NCBI GenBank assembly: GCA_015060455.1 | Contig: SUYM01000007.1 | Coordinates: forward strand, 31,234-95,233 | Source of the DNA: Bacteroidales bacterium | GTDB lineage: Bacteria > Bacteroidota > Bacteroidia > Bacteroidales > UBA932 | Length of the DNA: 64,000 nt | Reading direction: 5' to 3' | Shown here: positions 25,884-35,361 of the stretch, piece by piece | Position numbering within the stretch: position 1 is the first letter of the stretch | Layout: the number at the start of each line of letters is the position of its first letter | Notes under the pieces: generated by a model | Seen by the model: only the letters and a program-made list of their open reading frames with translations | What the model was told of the DNA's origin: nothing | Database searches by the model: none | Position numbers and translations under genes: made by a program

Positions 25884-27020
25884 TTAATACTTCCGTGCAA
25901 TCCACATCTGAAGAAAGCGGTCGGATACGGAGTACACCTTTGTCCTGCCTTCTACATGATAAGTGATCATCTGAAGTCTCAAAAGATGCCGTATGGCATT
26001 CTGCACCGAACTTGGGGATTGGAGCGAATGCCGCTTGACAAAAGAAACAGAAGTCACTTCAGATGCCTTTACATCTTTGGCTATTGCAATCAGGGTCTCT
26101 TTCTGGACATAATTCAACAAGGACAACTGTGTCAGGAATGAATGCTCTTTGTCCTGAAGGATATCACTGACCGTATCGTCCATCAGTTCCTCTGATATCT
26201 CTACATCCGGTTCATTATAGGCAAAAGCATTATGTAATGTCTGATGAACATAATATGTATGGCCCTCAAAAAGGTCATACACATACTCTGCTGCATTCCG
26301 GGATATTATCCGGCCATTTCTCGCAAACATATCATCAATAAAATCGACATATATCTCTCTATCAATCTTGTCAAGGAACATCTGCTCCACACTATTGTAG
26401 AAGGGCTTCGCCGGGGAATTGAACATATTCTCAAGCGTATGTCTGTCACTTCCGGCAAATATGAACACGCAATTGCTCATCCTCTGTATGTAAGTCCGGA
26501 GCAAAGCCTCTGTATTATCTTCCGGATATTTTCCAATCTGCTGAAACTCATCTATCGTACATACGCAGGGTTTATCTGTATTTTCCAGATAACTGAAGAT
26601 TTCCGACAATGTAAGTTCGGGTGAACGTATATCACCAAGCCTCACATCAAAAACAGGCAATCCAGTCATCGGATCATAGCCAAAACTGCCGGTCAGCGAC
26701 TTTAATACAGATATGAATACATCCAACGCTTGCCTGCCCTTGGGAACCAACTGTGTATAAATCTCTTTACTCAACAGCAAGATGAACTCGTGAAGGCTTG
26801 TTGTGGAATAGATGTCCACATAAAAAGTATGATAGTTCTCAGATATTTCATTCTGATTATACACATGACGTATCAACTGTGTCTTGCCCATACGCCTCGG
26901 GGAAGTCAGCAGCATATTGGTCTGATTTCCAACACATTTAATCAGTCTGGCCGTCTCATGTACCCTGTCACAGAAATACTCGTCCGAGATAATTCCGCTT
27001 ATGATAAAAGGATTCTTCAT
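25884..27020 (-). CDS. AAA+/STAND-type ATPase with C-terminal winged-helix
   Basis: A 378-residue protein of the archaeal-ATPase-like (PF01637-type) group, widespread in Bacteroidales. Walker A is LLTSPRRMGKTQL, Walker B CVCTIDEFQQIG, and FIFAGSDRHTLENMF is the sensor/arginine region. The C-terminal 100 residues (SVSFVKRHSLQSPSSVQNAIRHLLRLQMI) look like a winged helix. The function of this group is unclear; some are fragments of defence or regulatory modules. It has no obvious partner and is convergent with the Spy-like gene. Confidence 0.85.
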   Translation of the reverse strand: MKNPFIISGIISDEYFCDRVHETARLIKCVGNQTNMLLTSPRRMGKTQLIRHVYNQNEISENYHTFYVDIYSTTSLHEFILLLSKEIYTQLVPKGRQALDVFISVLKSLTGSFGYDPMTGLPVFDVRLGDIRSPELTLSEIFSYLENTDKPCVCTIDEFQQIGKYPEDNTEALLRTYIQRMSNCVFIFAGSDRHTLENMFNSPAKPFYNSVEQMFLDKIDREIYVDFIDDMFARNGRIISRNAAEYVYDLFEGHTYYVHQTLHNAFAYNEPDVEISEELMDDTVSDILQDKEHSFLTQLSLLNYVQKETLIAIAKDVKASEVTSVSFVKRHSLQSPSSVQNAIRHLLRLQMITYHVEGRTKVYSVSDRFLQMWIARKY

Positions 27021-27218
27021 ATCTGGATTCTTTTGAGCAAATATAATTATAAGATTTTAATTATACAAATCGTATAATAATTTTACCGTAACGACACCAG
27101 TACCGAGTCCAGCACTGCGGACTCGCATCATAACCCCAAAAGTCAAAACCGACATTTCGGACAATTTTCATGAAACTGGGAAGCGTTTATCAATAAAAGT
27201 ATAAACAAGCAGGGAACC

Positions 27219-28094
27219 TCATGCGAAGAGGTAGAATTCACGTGTGAGGTCCAGATATTCCTTGGTGTATTCCCCTCCTTTCTGGATTGTGAGCATCGAG
27301 TCTGTCGGTCTGTCGGTCCGCTGACGGGAAAATTCTGCAATTATGCGGCTCGGGGCCTTGCGGGGAACCGTGCGGATGCGGGTTATCTTATGCTGATGCA
27401 GGCCACACATGCGGGCATGGCGGGTCAGGTCATGCTCGGTGTCAGCAGGGAGGACCATGGCCACGCGGCCTGTGGAGGTAAGATGGTCTGCCGCGAAGTC
27501 GAGGATTTCCCTGTAGGAGAGCCCTGTAGAGGTGTGCCGGGCATTGTTTCTTCTTTCTTCCGGGGCCTGAAGGGAGCCGTCGAAATAAGGCGGATTGGAA
27601 AATATCAGGTCAAAGCGGTCTTCCGGCAACAAGGCCGCTGCATACTCTTCCAACGACTTGTTGAACGCGTGCAGCATATCAGCCCAAGGGGAGGCCTGGA
27701 AATTCTGCCCTGCCTCGGTCGCAGAAGGCTCATCGATATCTATGGCATATACCCTGATATCCGTGGCGTGGTTCATATCATCTTGAAAGCCATCTATACC
27801 ATTCTGTAATCCGTTTCTGTCATCCTGAGCAACTCTTCTGTCATCCTGAGCATTGCCTTTGTCATCCTGAGCGTTGCCTTTGTCATCCTGAGCGTCAGCG
27901 AAGGATCTGAGCCGCTGTGCCGCCATGAGTGCTATGGTACCTGTGCCTGTACCGATATCAAGAAGCCTGCAATCCTGTGGAGTTATGGTCATAAGGGCGC
28001 CGAGCAGCACGCCGTCGGTGTTCACCTTCATGGCGCTGCGCTCATTGACGACGCAGAATTGCTTGAAACGGAATATTTGTCGGGGCTTTTCCAA
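27219..28094 (-). CDS. tRNA1(Val) A37 N6-methyltransferase-like, with in-frame repeat insertion
   Basis: A TrmN6 (YfiC)-type methyltransferase of about 291 residues. Family core: FRFKQFCVV, SAMKVNTDGVLLGA, motif I LLDIGTGTGTIALMAAQRL, motif IV FDLIFSNPPYFDGSL, final EYLDLTREFYLFA. There is no ATG near the conserved start; TTG 28094 (EKPRQIFRFKQF follows) is my choice, with TTG 28103 also possible. Between motif I and motif II it carries about 45 extra residues, with tandem AQDDKGN-like heptads at 27820-27905. These are coded by a copy of the TGTCATCCTGAGC repeat, read antisense. The insertion keeps the frame, so the enzyme may still work. It ends by a hydrophobic-poor 200-base gap before the ATPase gene. 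Confidence 0.85.
   Translation of the reverse strand: MEKPRQIFRFKQFCVVNERSAMKVNTDGVLLGALMTITPQDCRLLDIGTGTGTIALMAAQRLRSFADAQDDKGNAQDDKGNAQDDRRVAQDDRNGLQNGIDGFQDDMNHATDIRVYAIDIDEPSATEAGQNFQASPWADMLHAFNKSLEEYAAALLPEDRFDLIFSNPPYFDGSLQAPEERRNNARHTSTGLSYREILDFAADHLTSTGRVAMVLPADTEHDLTRHARMCGLHQHKITRIRTVPRKAPSRIIAEFSRQRTDRPTDSMLTIQKGGEYTKEYLDLTREFYLFA
27820..27905. repeat. 21-bp tandem repeat inside the methyltransferase gene
   Basis: TCATCCTGAG starts at 27820, 27841, 27862 and 27883, a strict 21-base period, ending in AGCGAAGGATCTGA. The 21-base period (seven codons) keeps the gene open, unlike the 28-base version at 24761. Confidence 0.9.
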
Positions 28095-28219
28095 AACACA
28101 CAAATTGAAGGTGAAACATAAAAAACTATCACTCAGTGCTTTACCACATTCAGGGTGGGGCAAAACGACCCACCTTCGAATAAGGAATTTGCTGTATATC
28201 AATACGTTACATTACACCC

Positions 28220-28870
28220 TCACACAAATTGTCCATCCACCATATACATAGACCTGTCGCACATTTTTGCAAGGTCAGGGTCGTGCGTCACGATGACTAT
28301 GGTCTGGCCGTACTTGTCCCGGAGTTCAAAGAACAGATTATGCAGGTCCTCCTTAGTCCTGGAGTCAAGATTGCCGGAAGGCTCATCTGCAAAAAGGACT
28401 GCCGGGCTGTTGATAAGGGCGCGTGCAATGGCGACTCTCTGCTGTTCTCCGCCTGAGAGTTCCGATGGCTTATGCGTAAGGCGGTCAGACAGTCCTAAGT
28501 CGAAGAGGAGTTGCGCGGCATGCTGCTCTGCATCCTTGCGGGAGCGCCCTGCGATGAAAGCCGGAATCATCACATTCTCGATTGCAGTGAACTCCGGAAG
28601 AAGATGATGGAACTGGAAGACGAAGCCGATACGCAGATTCCTGAACCGGGCGAGTTTGTCGCCTTTGAGTTTCAGGACATCCACCCCGTCGATCAGAAGC
28701 GATCCTGAATCCGGGGTCGAGAGCGTACCGAGAATCTGCAACAAAGTGGATTTACCCGCTCCGGAAGCGCCCATTATGGACACCACCTCCGATTTCGACA
28801 CACTGAAATCCAAACCCTTGAGCACTTTGAGTGTCCCGAACGACTTTTCTATACCTTTTGCCTGTATCAT
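28220..28870 (-). CDS. ABC transporter ATP-binding protein, LolD-like
   Basis: A 216-residue ATPase of the LolD/MacB group, which powers lipoprotein release or peptide efflux with FtsX-type permeases. Walker [11 protein letters not shown]-loop [14 protein letters not shown], signature [15 protein letters not shown], Walker [14 protein letters not shown]-loop IVIVTHD. No permease is adjacent. The ATP-binding identity is firm; the substrate is not. Confidence 0.9.
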   Translation of the reverse strand: MIQAKGIEKSFGTLKVLKGLDFSVSKSEVVSIMGASGAGKSTLLQILGTLSTPDSGSLLIDGVDVLKLKGDKLARFRNLRIGFVFQFHHLLPEFTAIENVMIPAFIAGRSRKDAEQHAAQLLFDLGLSDRLTHKPSELSGGEQQRVAIARALINSPAVLFADEPSGNLDSRTKEDLHNLFFELRDKYGQTIVIVTHDPDLAKMCDRSMYMVDGQFV

Positions 28871-28893
28871 ATATTCATATTTTGGATAACTCC

Positions 28894-28975
28894 GTCCGCA
28901 TTCTGGGCGATTTTACGGATGGAGCAGCACTTTTACCGCCTTCCGTCCGTAATTTAGCCTGTTTTGCGGATGCGC
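28894..28975. repeat. REP-like palindrome pair (copies 6 and 7), 51-bp phase
   Basis: Two degenerate 31-base units at 28894-28924 (ends TTTTACGGATGGAG) and 28945-28975 (starts GTCCGTAA, right arm TTTTGCGGAT), start-to-start exactly 51. They lie between the LolD-like gene and tRNA-Pro, 20 kb from the RAYT gene. Confidence 0.8.
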
Positions 28976-29047
28976 TGCGCCAGATAATGCAACCGGGCAT
29001 CAAAGATATACAAAAAAAAGCAACTACCATCAGATAGTTGCCTTTTG

Positions 29048-29121
29048 TCGGGGTACTGTGACTCGAACACAGGACCCTCTGGTCCCAAACCAGATGCGCT
29101 AGCCAACTGCGCCACACCCCG
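29048..29121 (-). tRNA. tRNA-Pro, anticodon TGG
   Basis: A 74-base cloverleaf on the minus strand. Acceptor CGGGGTG pairs with TACCCCG, discriminator A, no encoded CCA. The D-arm holds GCGCAGTTGGCTAGCGC, the anticodon stem CTGGT/ACCAG closes the loop TTTGGGA (anticodon TGG), and the T-loop is TTCGAGT. Confidence 0.96.
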
Positions 29122-29225
29122 AGTTCCCTCAATTGGGACTGCAAATATACGGCGAAAAAATAAAAGTGCAAAACTTTTTTATAAAATTTTGCACTTTTAT
29201 GGTTTCAGATTCCTCGACTTCGCTC

Positions 29226-29370
29226 GGAATGACAGAGAGAACACGCTCGTTATAACATCGTGAACACGCCCGGAATGACAGAGAGAACACGCTCGTTATA
29301 ACATCGTGAACACGCCCGGAATGACAGAGAGAACACGCTCGTTATGACATCGTGAACCCGCTCAAGATGA
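29226..29370. repeat. 46-bp tandem repeat, three units plus a partial one
   Basis: GGAATGACAGAG-like starts fall at 29226, 29272 and 29318, with a decayed fourth at about 29364. Within each unit ACACGCTCGTTATAACATCG recurs. The array is preceded by AGATTCCTCGACTTCGCTC, the end of the widespread TCATTCCGAGC-type repeat. No gene is supported between the tRNA and mdh. Confidence 0.85.
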
Positions 29371-29466
29371 CATCTGGGAAACGCCATGCTGACAACCGGA
29401 AAATTGTCAGGACGACGACTTTACACCATCATTCCGAACAAATCAGAGTGAAGAATCGACTACAGA

Positions 29467-30453
29467 TCAGAGATTCGGATTAATAGCCTTCCACTCTTCT
29501 ACCGGTGGGATGATGCCCAGGGAGATGATCTCGTCACGCATCTTCTGAAGATGTACGTAAGAAGCATCCAGAGCAGCGATTTCCTCAGGAGTTCCTGTAA
29601 CCTCACCATAGTGAACGCCTGTTGCGTCGATAACGGTAGGCATAGCCATGAGGACATTGTGATATTTCTCATTGTTCACATAGCAACCTGCAGGCCAGTG
29701 GAACTCAGGACCGCCCATAGCAGCCTGGATCATGAGAACTGACTGATATGATGGGCTCTGGAATGATGAACGGCCGCGGAGTTTGATGATGTTCGAGCCA
29801 CCCTGGATAGTTGCGTGCTTGATCTCAGCCCACTTGTCCTCAGGGATATTGTACTCTGACAACGGCTTGCCGTCAACTGTGATCTTTGATGCGAAAACAG
29901 CCATTGCCTCACCATGACCGCCGTAAGTGCGTGCGTTCTCCACCTTGTACTGTGGCACGCCGAGTTCCTTAGCGATTGCAGACTGAAGACGCGTAGAGTC
30001 GAGGGCTGCAAGTGAAGTCAACTGGCTTAGCTTGAGACCTGAGCGGATAAGTGCTGTAAGAGCAGTCACGTCAGCAGGGTTGAAGATCACAACCACGTGG
30101 TTCACGTCAGGGCAATACTTCCTGATGTTGTCACCGAACTCGGCAGCAATCTGGCAGTTGCCTTTGAGAAGGTCCTCACGGGTCATACCCTCCTTACGAG
30201 GTGCTCCACCCGATGAAATGATGTACTTGGCACCTGTGAACGCCTCCTCAGGATCAGTTGTCCAAGTGATGTTGGCTCCCTCGAATGCGCAGTGGTAAAG
30301 TTCCTCTGCAACACCGTTCACACCAGGACCATAGATGTCATAAAGACAGATGTTTGGAGTGAGGCCGAGCATAAGAGCAGTCTGAGCCATGTTTGATCCG
30401 ATAGCGCCACCGGCACCAACGATCACAAGTTTGTCATTTGTCAAAAATTCCAT
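29467..30453 (-). CDS. mdh: Malate dehydrogenase (NAD-dependent, LDH/MDH superfamily)
   Basis: A 328-residue cytosolic enzyme interconverting malate and oxaloacetate. The NAD-binding loop is VIVGAGGAIGSNM; GAKYIISSGGAPRKEGMTREDLLKGN carries the active-site loop arginines; the catalytic His is in ARTYGGHGEAM. I chose ATG 30453 (MEFLTNDKL), the usual Bacteroidota start, over a longer upstream frame. Its -7 box TATATTTG (minus) is at 30493-30500. Confidence 0.95.
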   Translation of the reverse strand: MEFLTNDKLVIVGAGGAIGSNMAQTALMLGLTPNICLYDIYGPGVNGVAEELYHCAFEGANITWTTDPEEAFTGAKYIISSGGAPRKEGMTREDLLKGNCQIAAEFGDNIRKYCPDVNHVVVIFNPADVTALTALIRSGLKLSQLTSLAALDSTRLQSAIAKELGVPQYKVENARTYGGHGEAMAVFASKITVDGKPLSEYNIPEDKWAEIKHATIQGGSNIIKLRGRSSFQSPSYQSVLMIQAAMGGPEFHWPAGCYVNNEKYHNVLMAMPTVIDATGVHYGEVTGTPEEIAALDASYVHLQKMRDEIISLGIIPPVEEWKAINPNL

Positions 30454-30492
30454 AATTCTAATATAATATTTATACTTGATTCCAAAATCACG

Positions 30493-30500
30493 CAAATATA
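30493..30500 (-). promoter_or_regulatory. -7 element of mdh
   Basis: Minus-strand TATATTTG, an exact TAnnTTTG match, 40 bases before the mdh ATG. Confidence 0.5.
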
Positions 30501-30601
30501 ATGATTTCTTCCGATTTGCCAATATGATACCGGAGTGATACATATAGAACATCAGATGAAACGCTGAACATCAAAAATTTTTCAGATACAAAAACATTTG
30601 C

Positions 30602-30873
30602 TATCTTTGCGGCTGAAATTTAATGAGATAAGACAAGTGGAACCTCCCAGTCCTATATTAAAAAACCAGAAACTCTCTGCGGATCAGACCTCTGACGATC
30701 CGTTGTCCCGCGATATTTATATGATTATGGGTGAAACTTCTGACGATGGTCAGGAGGGTTTTTATGTGTGTGCATGGTCTGCGCGCACTGGTTTGACGTA
30801 TATAGGAACGCCGGGCAACATGATATCATAAGACTGCCGGGAGACCTGAACAGAAAAGAGATTAGACTGATAT
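30602..30873 (+). promoter_or_regulatory. Promoter and long leader of the phosphopantetheinyl transferase gene
   Basis: TATCTTTG at 30602-30609 matches the -7 consensus, giving a leader of about 255 bases. A short frame (to 30831) lies in it, with inner ATGs at 30720 and 30726 and a product ending GTPGNMIS; I do not recognise it and give it about 0.25 chance of being real. No known riboswitch fold was identified. Confidence 0.4.
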
Positions 30874-31509
30874 ATGGCACTTTATTTAAGAAAGAAATTA
30901 GACAACAAAGCAGAAATTGCCGTTTGGCAGGTCACGGAGACCGAAGAGGAACTGATGGCTATCACCTCCGTTCCTACTGACGAACTTGAAGAGATAATGC
31001 TTTTCAGAAACGAAAGTCACAGAAGGCAGAAACTTGCCGTAAGAGCACTTATCAATGAGGTTTTTGAGGAAAAGATGTACCTCAACCATCATGACAACGG
31101 AAAGCCGTACCTTGAAAACTGCGCGACAACTATCAGCATAACCCACACAGACAAATACGTGGCTATAATCATCCATGACGAGGAAGAAGTCGGAATAGAT
31201 ATAGAGGCTCTGGACAGAGATTTTGCAGCTGTGGAAAAGAAGGCGCTGTCGGAAGAGGAGATCGACGACCTGGATGACGACAAGAAGAACGAGCAACTTG
31301 CTATCTACTGGTGCGCGAAGGAGGCCATCTTCAAGAGAATGTCACAGAACAGAGTGGATTTTGCCGAGCAGATCGAGGTGGAGAAATTCAACGTCAGAAA
31401 GGAAGGAGAACTGGAAGCGACCTTCATCCACAAGGACGAACACGAGGAGGATTTTGAACTCGAATATATGATGTTCGACCGCCATGTTCTTGTTTGGCTT
31501 GTAGGATAG
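30874..31509 (+). CDS. 4'-phosphopantetheinyl transferase superfamily protein
   Basis: A 211-residue Sfp-type enzyme that transfers phosphopantetheine from CoA to a carrier-protein serine. The two signatures are present: VGIDIEALDRDF (Mg-binding Asp) and WCAKEAIFKRM (with the Lys/Glu pair). An N-terminal SITHTDKYVA segment fits the substrate pocket. Followed 58 bases later by a strong terminator, so it is probably the last gene of its transcript. It may activate acyl carrier protein or a secondary-metabolite carrier. Confidence 0.9.
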   Translation: MALYLRKKLDNKAEIAVWQVTETEEELMAITSVPTDELEEIMLFRNESHRRQKLAVRALINEVFEEKMYLNHHDNGKPYLENCATTISITHTDKYVAIIIHDEEEVGIDIEALDRDFAAVEKKALSEEEIDDLDDDKKNEQLAIYWCAKEAIFKRMSQNRVDFAEQIEVEKFNVRKEGELEATFIHKDEHEEDFELEYMMFDRHVLVWLVG

Positions 31510-31567
31510 GCAATAAAATAGAAATGTTAGCCAATTTATAGATTTTATAATTTAGACACAACTATAT

Positions 31568-31602
31568 ATGCCTGTTAACCAACGAGTTAACAGGCATTTT
31601 GT
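31568..31602 (+). terminator. Terminator after the phosphopantetheinyl transferase gene
   Basis: Perfect 12-bp arms ATGCCTGTTAAC and GTTAACAGGCAT with a 6-base loop, followed by TTTTG. Confidence 0.88.
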
Positions 31603-31656
31603 TTGATTGTTAATAACTTTTATCTGATATATACGATAATGTTATGGTAATTGAAT

Positions 31657-31664
31657 TATCTTTG
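31657..31664 (+). promoter_or_regulatory. -7 element of nrdD
   Basis: TATCTTTG, an exact TAnnTTTG match, about 98 bases before the ATG. The leader contains a weak hairpin (ACCGCGAT/ATTGCGGT near 31714-31740). Confidence 0.5.
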
Positions 31665-31761
31665 CCATCCAAGATAAATCTTGGCATATAAATCCAATAG
31701 AAATAACCAACAGGACCGCGATTTTCGAGAGGATTGCGGTTGTAATTTACACTGACCGATT

Positions 31762-33969
31762 ATGGTAAAGCATGTAGTAAAACGCGACGGTAGGGTCGTG
31801 ATGTTTGACAAGAGAAAGATTGTTGACGCCGTTCTGAAGGCGATGGATGTTACAGAGCAGGGAGAAGATATCGTACTCGCTGCCGAGATTGCCTCTGCCG
31901 TATCTAAAATCGATATGGAGAACATGAGCGTGGAGGACATTCAGGACCAGGTGGAGAACGAACTCATGAACAGCCCTCGTAAGGAGGTCGCAAAGAAGTA
32001 TATCGCTTACCGTAATCAGCGTAACCTTGCCCGCAAGGCAAAGTCGCGCGAAATCTTCCAGGAGATCATCGATGCCCAGGCAACCGAGATCACCCGAGAG
32101 AATGCGAACATGAATGCCGACACCCCTGCCGGCATGATGATGAAGTTCGCTTCGGAATCGACCAAGTCGTATGTAGATGAGTGTCTTCTTGCAGACGATG
32201 TCAAGGATGCTGTCAAGAACAACTATATCCATATACATGACAAGGACTATTACCCTACAAAGAGCCTTACCTGCATCCAGCACCCTCTCGACAAGATTCT
32301 GGAAGACGGTTTCTTTGCCGGCCATGGCGAGTCACGCCCGGCAAAGAGAATCGAGACAGCCAGCATCCTCGGCTGTATTTCCATGGAGACCGTACAGAAC
32401 GAGATGCACGGAGGTCAGGCCATCCCTGCATTCGATTTCTATATGGCACCTTTCGTAAGACGTTCATTCCAGGAAGAACTCGACAAGATCGGTGAAATCA
32501 ATGGAGAAGACTATTCAAGACTCTACAACACTCCTATCGATGATTATCTCAGACGTGACCTCGTGGGCATTCAGGGAGACGACAGGGTGATCCAGCATGC
32601 AATCAACATGACCGTAAGCCGCGTACACCAGTCTATGGAGGCTTTCGTTCACAATATGAACTCAATCCACTCACGTGGTGGAAACCAGGTAGTATTCAGT
32701 TCGATCAACTATGGAACCGACACCTCAGCAGAGGGACGATGCGTCATCCGCGAGATTCTTAACACCACATACGAAGGTGTCGGCAATGGGTCAACAGCGA
32801 TCTTCCCTATCCAGATATGGAAGAAGAAAAGAGGCGTAAGTTATCTGCCTGAGGACCGCAACTACGACCTTTACAAGTTCGCATGCAAGGTGTCTGCACG
32901 CCGTTTCTTCCCTAACTTCGTGAACCTTGACGCACCATACAACCAGCACGAACTCTGGAAGGCTGACGACCCGAAGAGATACCAGTACGAGGTAGCGACA
33001 ATGGGATGCCGCACACGTGTGTTCGAGAACCGTTTCGGACCAAAGACATCCATCGGACGCGGAAACCTCTCATTCACAACCATCAACATCGTGAAACTCG
33101 CAATCGAGTGCATGGGCATCGCGAACCAGGAGGACCGTATACATGAGTTCTTTAGCAAACTCGGCGCTACCCTCGACATCGCGGCAAAGCAACTCAACGA
33201 CCGTTTCAACTTCCAGAAGACCGCTCTCAAGAAGCAGTTCCCTCTTCTGATGGGCGCCCTCTGGCTTGACAGCGAGAAACTCGGAGAAAACGACAGCATC
33301 GAGCCTGTAATCAATCATGGAACCCTTGGAATCGGTTTCATCGGACTTGCAGAAACGCTTATCGCCCTCTGCGGCAAGCATCATGGTGAATCCGCCGAGG
33401 CACAGGAACTCGGACTCCGCATCGTGACATTCATGAAGGACAAAGTGGGCGAATACTGCGAGAAGTACAGACACAATTACAGTGTGCTTGCAACACCGGC
33501 AGAGGGTCTTTCAGGAAAGTTCACAAGGGCAGACAAGAAGAAGTTCGGCATCATCCCCGGCGTAACAGACAAGGACTACTACACCAACTCGAACCATGTA
33601 CCTGTTTACTACAAGTGTACACCTAAGCACAAGGCCGAGGTTGAGGCTCCTTATCACGCACTCACAGGTGGCGGACACATCTTCTACGTGGAAATCGACG
33701 GTGACGCGACTCACAACCCTGAGGCTATCATGGCAATCGTCGACCTGATGGACAAGTATGACATCGGATACTGCTCGGTAAACCACAACCGCAACCGCTG
33801 CATGGACTGCGGATATGAAAACGCAGATGCGAACCTTGAGAAGTGTCCTCACTGCAAGAGCACCAAGATCGACAAGCTCCAGCGAATCACCGGTTACCTC
33901 GTAGGTACCACAGGCCGATGGAACGGTGCAAAACTCGCAGAACTTAGAGACCGCGTGGTGCATAAATAG
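31762..33969 (+). CDS. nrdD: Anaerobic ribonucleoside-triphosphate reductase (class III)
   Basis: A 735-residue glycyl-radical enzyme making dNTPs without oxygen. Residues 1-95 are an ATP-cone (VKRDGRVVMFDKRKIVDAV). The catalytic barrel follows. The zinc site is CMDCGYENADANLEKCPHC, and the C-terminal radical loop is ITGYLVGTTGRWNGAKLAEL with the radical Gly in TGYL. The activase NrdG is not adjacent, although it usually is; the radical-SAM gene on the opposite strand is HemW, not NrdG. Confidence 0.97.
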   Translation: MVKHVVKRDGRVVMFDKRKIVDAVLKAMDVTEQGEDIVLAAEIASAVSKIDMENMSVEDIQDQVENELMNSPRKEVAKKYIAYRNQRNLARKAKSREIFQEIIDAQATEITRENANMNADTPAGMMMKFASESTKSYVDECLLADDVKDAVKNNYIHIHDKDYYPTKSLTCIQHPLDKILEDGFFAGHGESRPAKRIETASILGCISMETVQNEMHGGQAIPAFDFYMAPFVRRSFQEELDKIGEINGEDYSRLYNTPIDDYLRRDLVGIQGDDRVIQHAINMTVSRVHQSMEAFVHNMNSIHSRGGNQVVFSSINYGTDTSAEGRCVIREILNTTYEGVGNGSTAIFPIQIWKKKRGVSYLPEDRNYDLYKFACKVSARRFFPNFVNLDAPYNQHELWKADDPKRYQYEVATMGCRTRVFENRFGPKTSIGRGNLSFTTINIVKLAIECMGIANQEDRIHEFFSKLGATLDIAAKQLNDRFNFQKTALKKQFPLLMGALWLDSEKLGENDSIEPVINHGTLGIGFIGLAETLIALCGKHHGESAEAQELGLRIVTFMKDKVGEYCEKYRHNYSVLATPAEGLSGKFTRADKKKFGIIPGVTDKDYYTNSNHVPVYYKCTPKHKAEVEAPYHALTGGGHIFYVEIDGDATHNPEAIMAIVDLMDKYDIGYCSVNHNRNRCMDCGYENADANLEKCPHCKSTKIDKLQRITGYLVGTTGRWNGAKLAELRDRVVHK

Positions 33970-34010
33970 GATTCCGCACAGCAGATAAAACATTCTGCGA
34001 TATCTATAAT

Positions 34011-34060
34011 ACCGGTACTACACGAAAAATAGATTTTCATGTGGTACCGGTGTTGTTTTT
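34011..34060 (+). terminator. Terminator after nrdD
   Basis: Long imperfect hairpin with outer arms ACCGGTAC (34011-34018) and GTACCGGT (34044-34051), extended inward by CGAAAA/TTTTC, followed by GTTGTTTTT. Confidence 0.75.
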
Positions 34061-34155
34061 GGTTCAATTTGACTGGTTTTCTGGACCGGTTGGACACGAA
34101 ATGCGGGAGTTTGTGCAGTACCGGTATCAGGCTGCGCAATAATGTCAAACAGCCT

Positions 34156-35361
34156 TTATATCAGATTGGAGACAATGCGGTCGGAGACAAAGAAACGGGA
34201 CTGAGGGATGCGGAGATTTCCTTCCCGGTTATATACAAGATCACCGGAAGCCAAGGCCATGTCCACAGCACCAGCGGCGCAGCATCCTCGCAAGACATCC
34301 TCCGGCAGACCTGCGGAAGTCCTCATGCCAAGCATGACCTTCTCCATCACAATCTGTCCGCCGTCCAGCACCTCTCCGTCCATCACCGCCGTAAAATCCC
34401 CATACTGAGCCGCCTCAACATATCCACGAATATCTTCCTTGTTCCATTGACGGACAAAGAGAAGGGAGTCTTCTGACAGAGCACTTATAGCCTCATCTGA
34501 CGGACGTAACATGAAACTGTGAGCACCAGGACCGAGCCCCACATACGGAACATGTCTCCAATAAGCCGAATTATGCAACGCCTCACAACCGGGTTGCGCG
34601 AAATTCGAGATTTCATAATGATGGTATCCTGCACGGGACAGTTCCTTGCATAGAATCTCATACTGCCGCGCACACTGCTGCTCCGGAGCCTCCTCGAACC
34701 GTCCTTTGGTCATCAGTTTCTCCAGCATGCTTCCCGGCTCGACAGACAACTGATAGGCGGAAATATGCCTTGGAGCAACTCCCTTTGAAGAAATGTTCAG
34801 AGCCTGGGTTATCGTCTCCCTCCAAAGCCCGTCAGAAAGTTGAGGCAAACCGAAGATAAGGTCTATGCTTATATTCTCTATGCCCGCATCCTCTATGATC
34901 CGATATGCCTGCCTGGCCTGATCCGCACTGTGACGACGGTTCATGAAACGCAATATGCCCTCATCAAAGGACTGCACCCCCATGCTGATGCGGTTTACCC
35001 CAAAATCCTTCAAGGCCCGGACATAATCAACGCCCTTTTCGACAATGTCCTCGGGATTGACCTCCACGGTAAATTCCCTGTACTCCGGGCGTCCGAGAGC
35101 AGCCACAAGCCGCTCAAAGGCAGACACCGGCAGGATTGAAGGAGTCCCTCCACCAATATAAAGGGTGTTCACACCACCTGATGCAAACACCCTGTCTATT
35201 TCATGTCGCCGTGCCCTGATCTCTGATTCCAGGGCAGAAAGATATGCCTCTATCTGACCCTCCTGCGAACGTTCATTGCTGCGGCACTTTGGAGCGACCT
35301 CCGAATAGAACCCGCAATAAGTGCAGAAACTCCTGCAGAAAGGTACATGGACATATATCAT
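34156..35361 (-). CDS. hemW: Radical SAM haem chaperone HemW-like
   Basis: A 401-residue radical SAM protein. MIYVHVPFCRSFCTYCGF carries the 4Fe-4S motif CxxxCxYC with HVPFC typical of HemW and HemN; IGGGTPSIL, VEVNPE, GVNRISMGVQSF and DLIFGLP follow. The C-terminal HemN-like domain contains YVGLGPGAHSF. It delivers haem to respiratory proteins rather than oxidising coproporphyrinogen. Its ATG overlaps the stop of the upstream coiled-coil gene by one base (TAATG-like coupling). Confidence 0.9.
   Translation of the reverse strand: MIYVHVPFCRSFCTYCGFYSEVAPKCRSNERSQEGQIEAYLSALESEIRARRHEIDRVFASGGVNTLYIGGGTPSILPVSAFERLVAALGRPEYREFTVEVNPEDIVEKGVDYVRALKDFGVNRISMGVQSFDEGILRFMNRRHSADQARQAYRIIEDAGIENISIDLIFGLPQLSDGLWRETITQALNISSKGVAPRHISAYQLSVEPGSMLEKLMTKGRFEEAPEQQCARQYEILCKELSRAGYHHYEISNFAQPGCEALHNSAYWRHVPYVGLGPGAHSFMLRPSDEAISALSEDSLLFVRQWNKEDIRGYVEAAQYGDFTAVMDGEVLDGGQIVMEKVMLGMRTSAGLPEDVLRGCCAAGAVDMALASGDLVYNREGNLRIPQSRFFVSDRIVSNLI

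Noticed and set aside
30598..30831. 77-codon ORF in the leader of the phosphopantetheinyl transferase gene
   Set aside because: It starts before the predicted transcription start and has no recognised domain; kept only as a remark in the leader entry.
34156..35361. The radical SAM gene beside nrdD as its activase NrdG
   Set aside because: It is 401 residues with HVPFC and GLGPGAHSF motifs of HemW and on the opposite strand; NrdG is much shorter.
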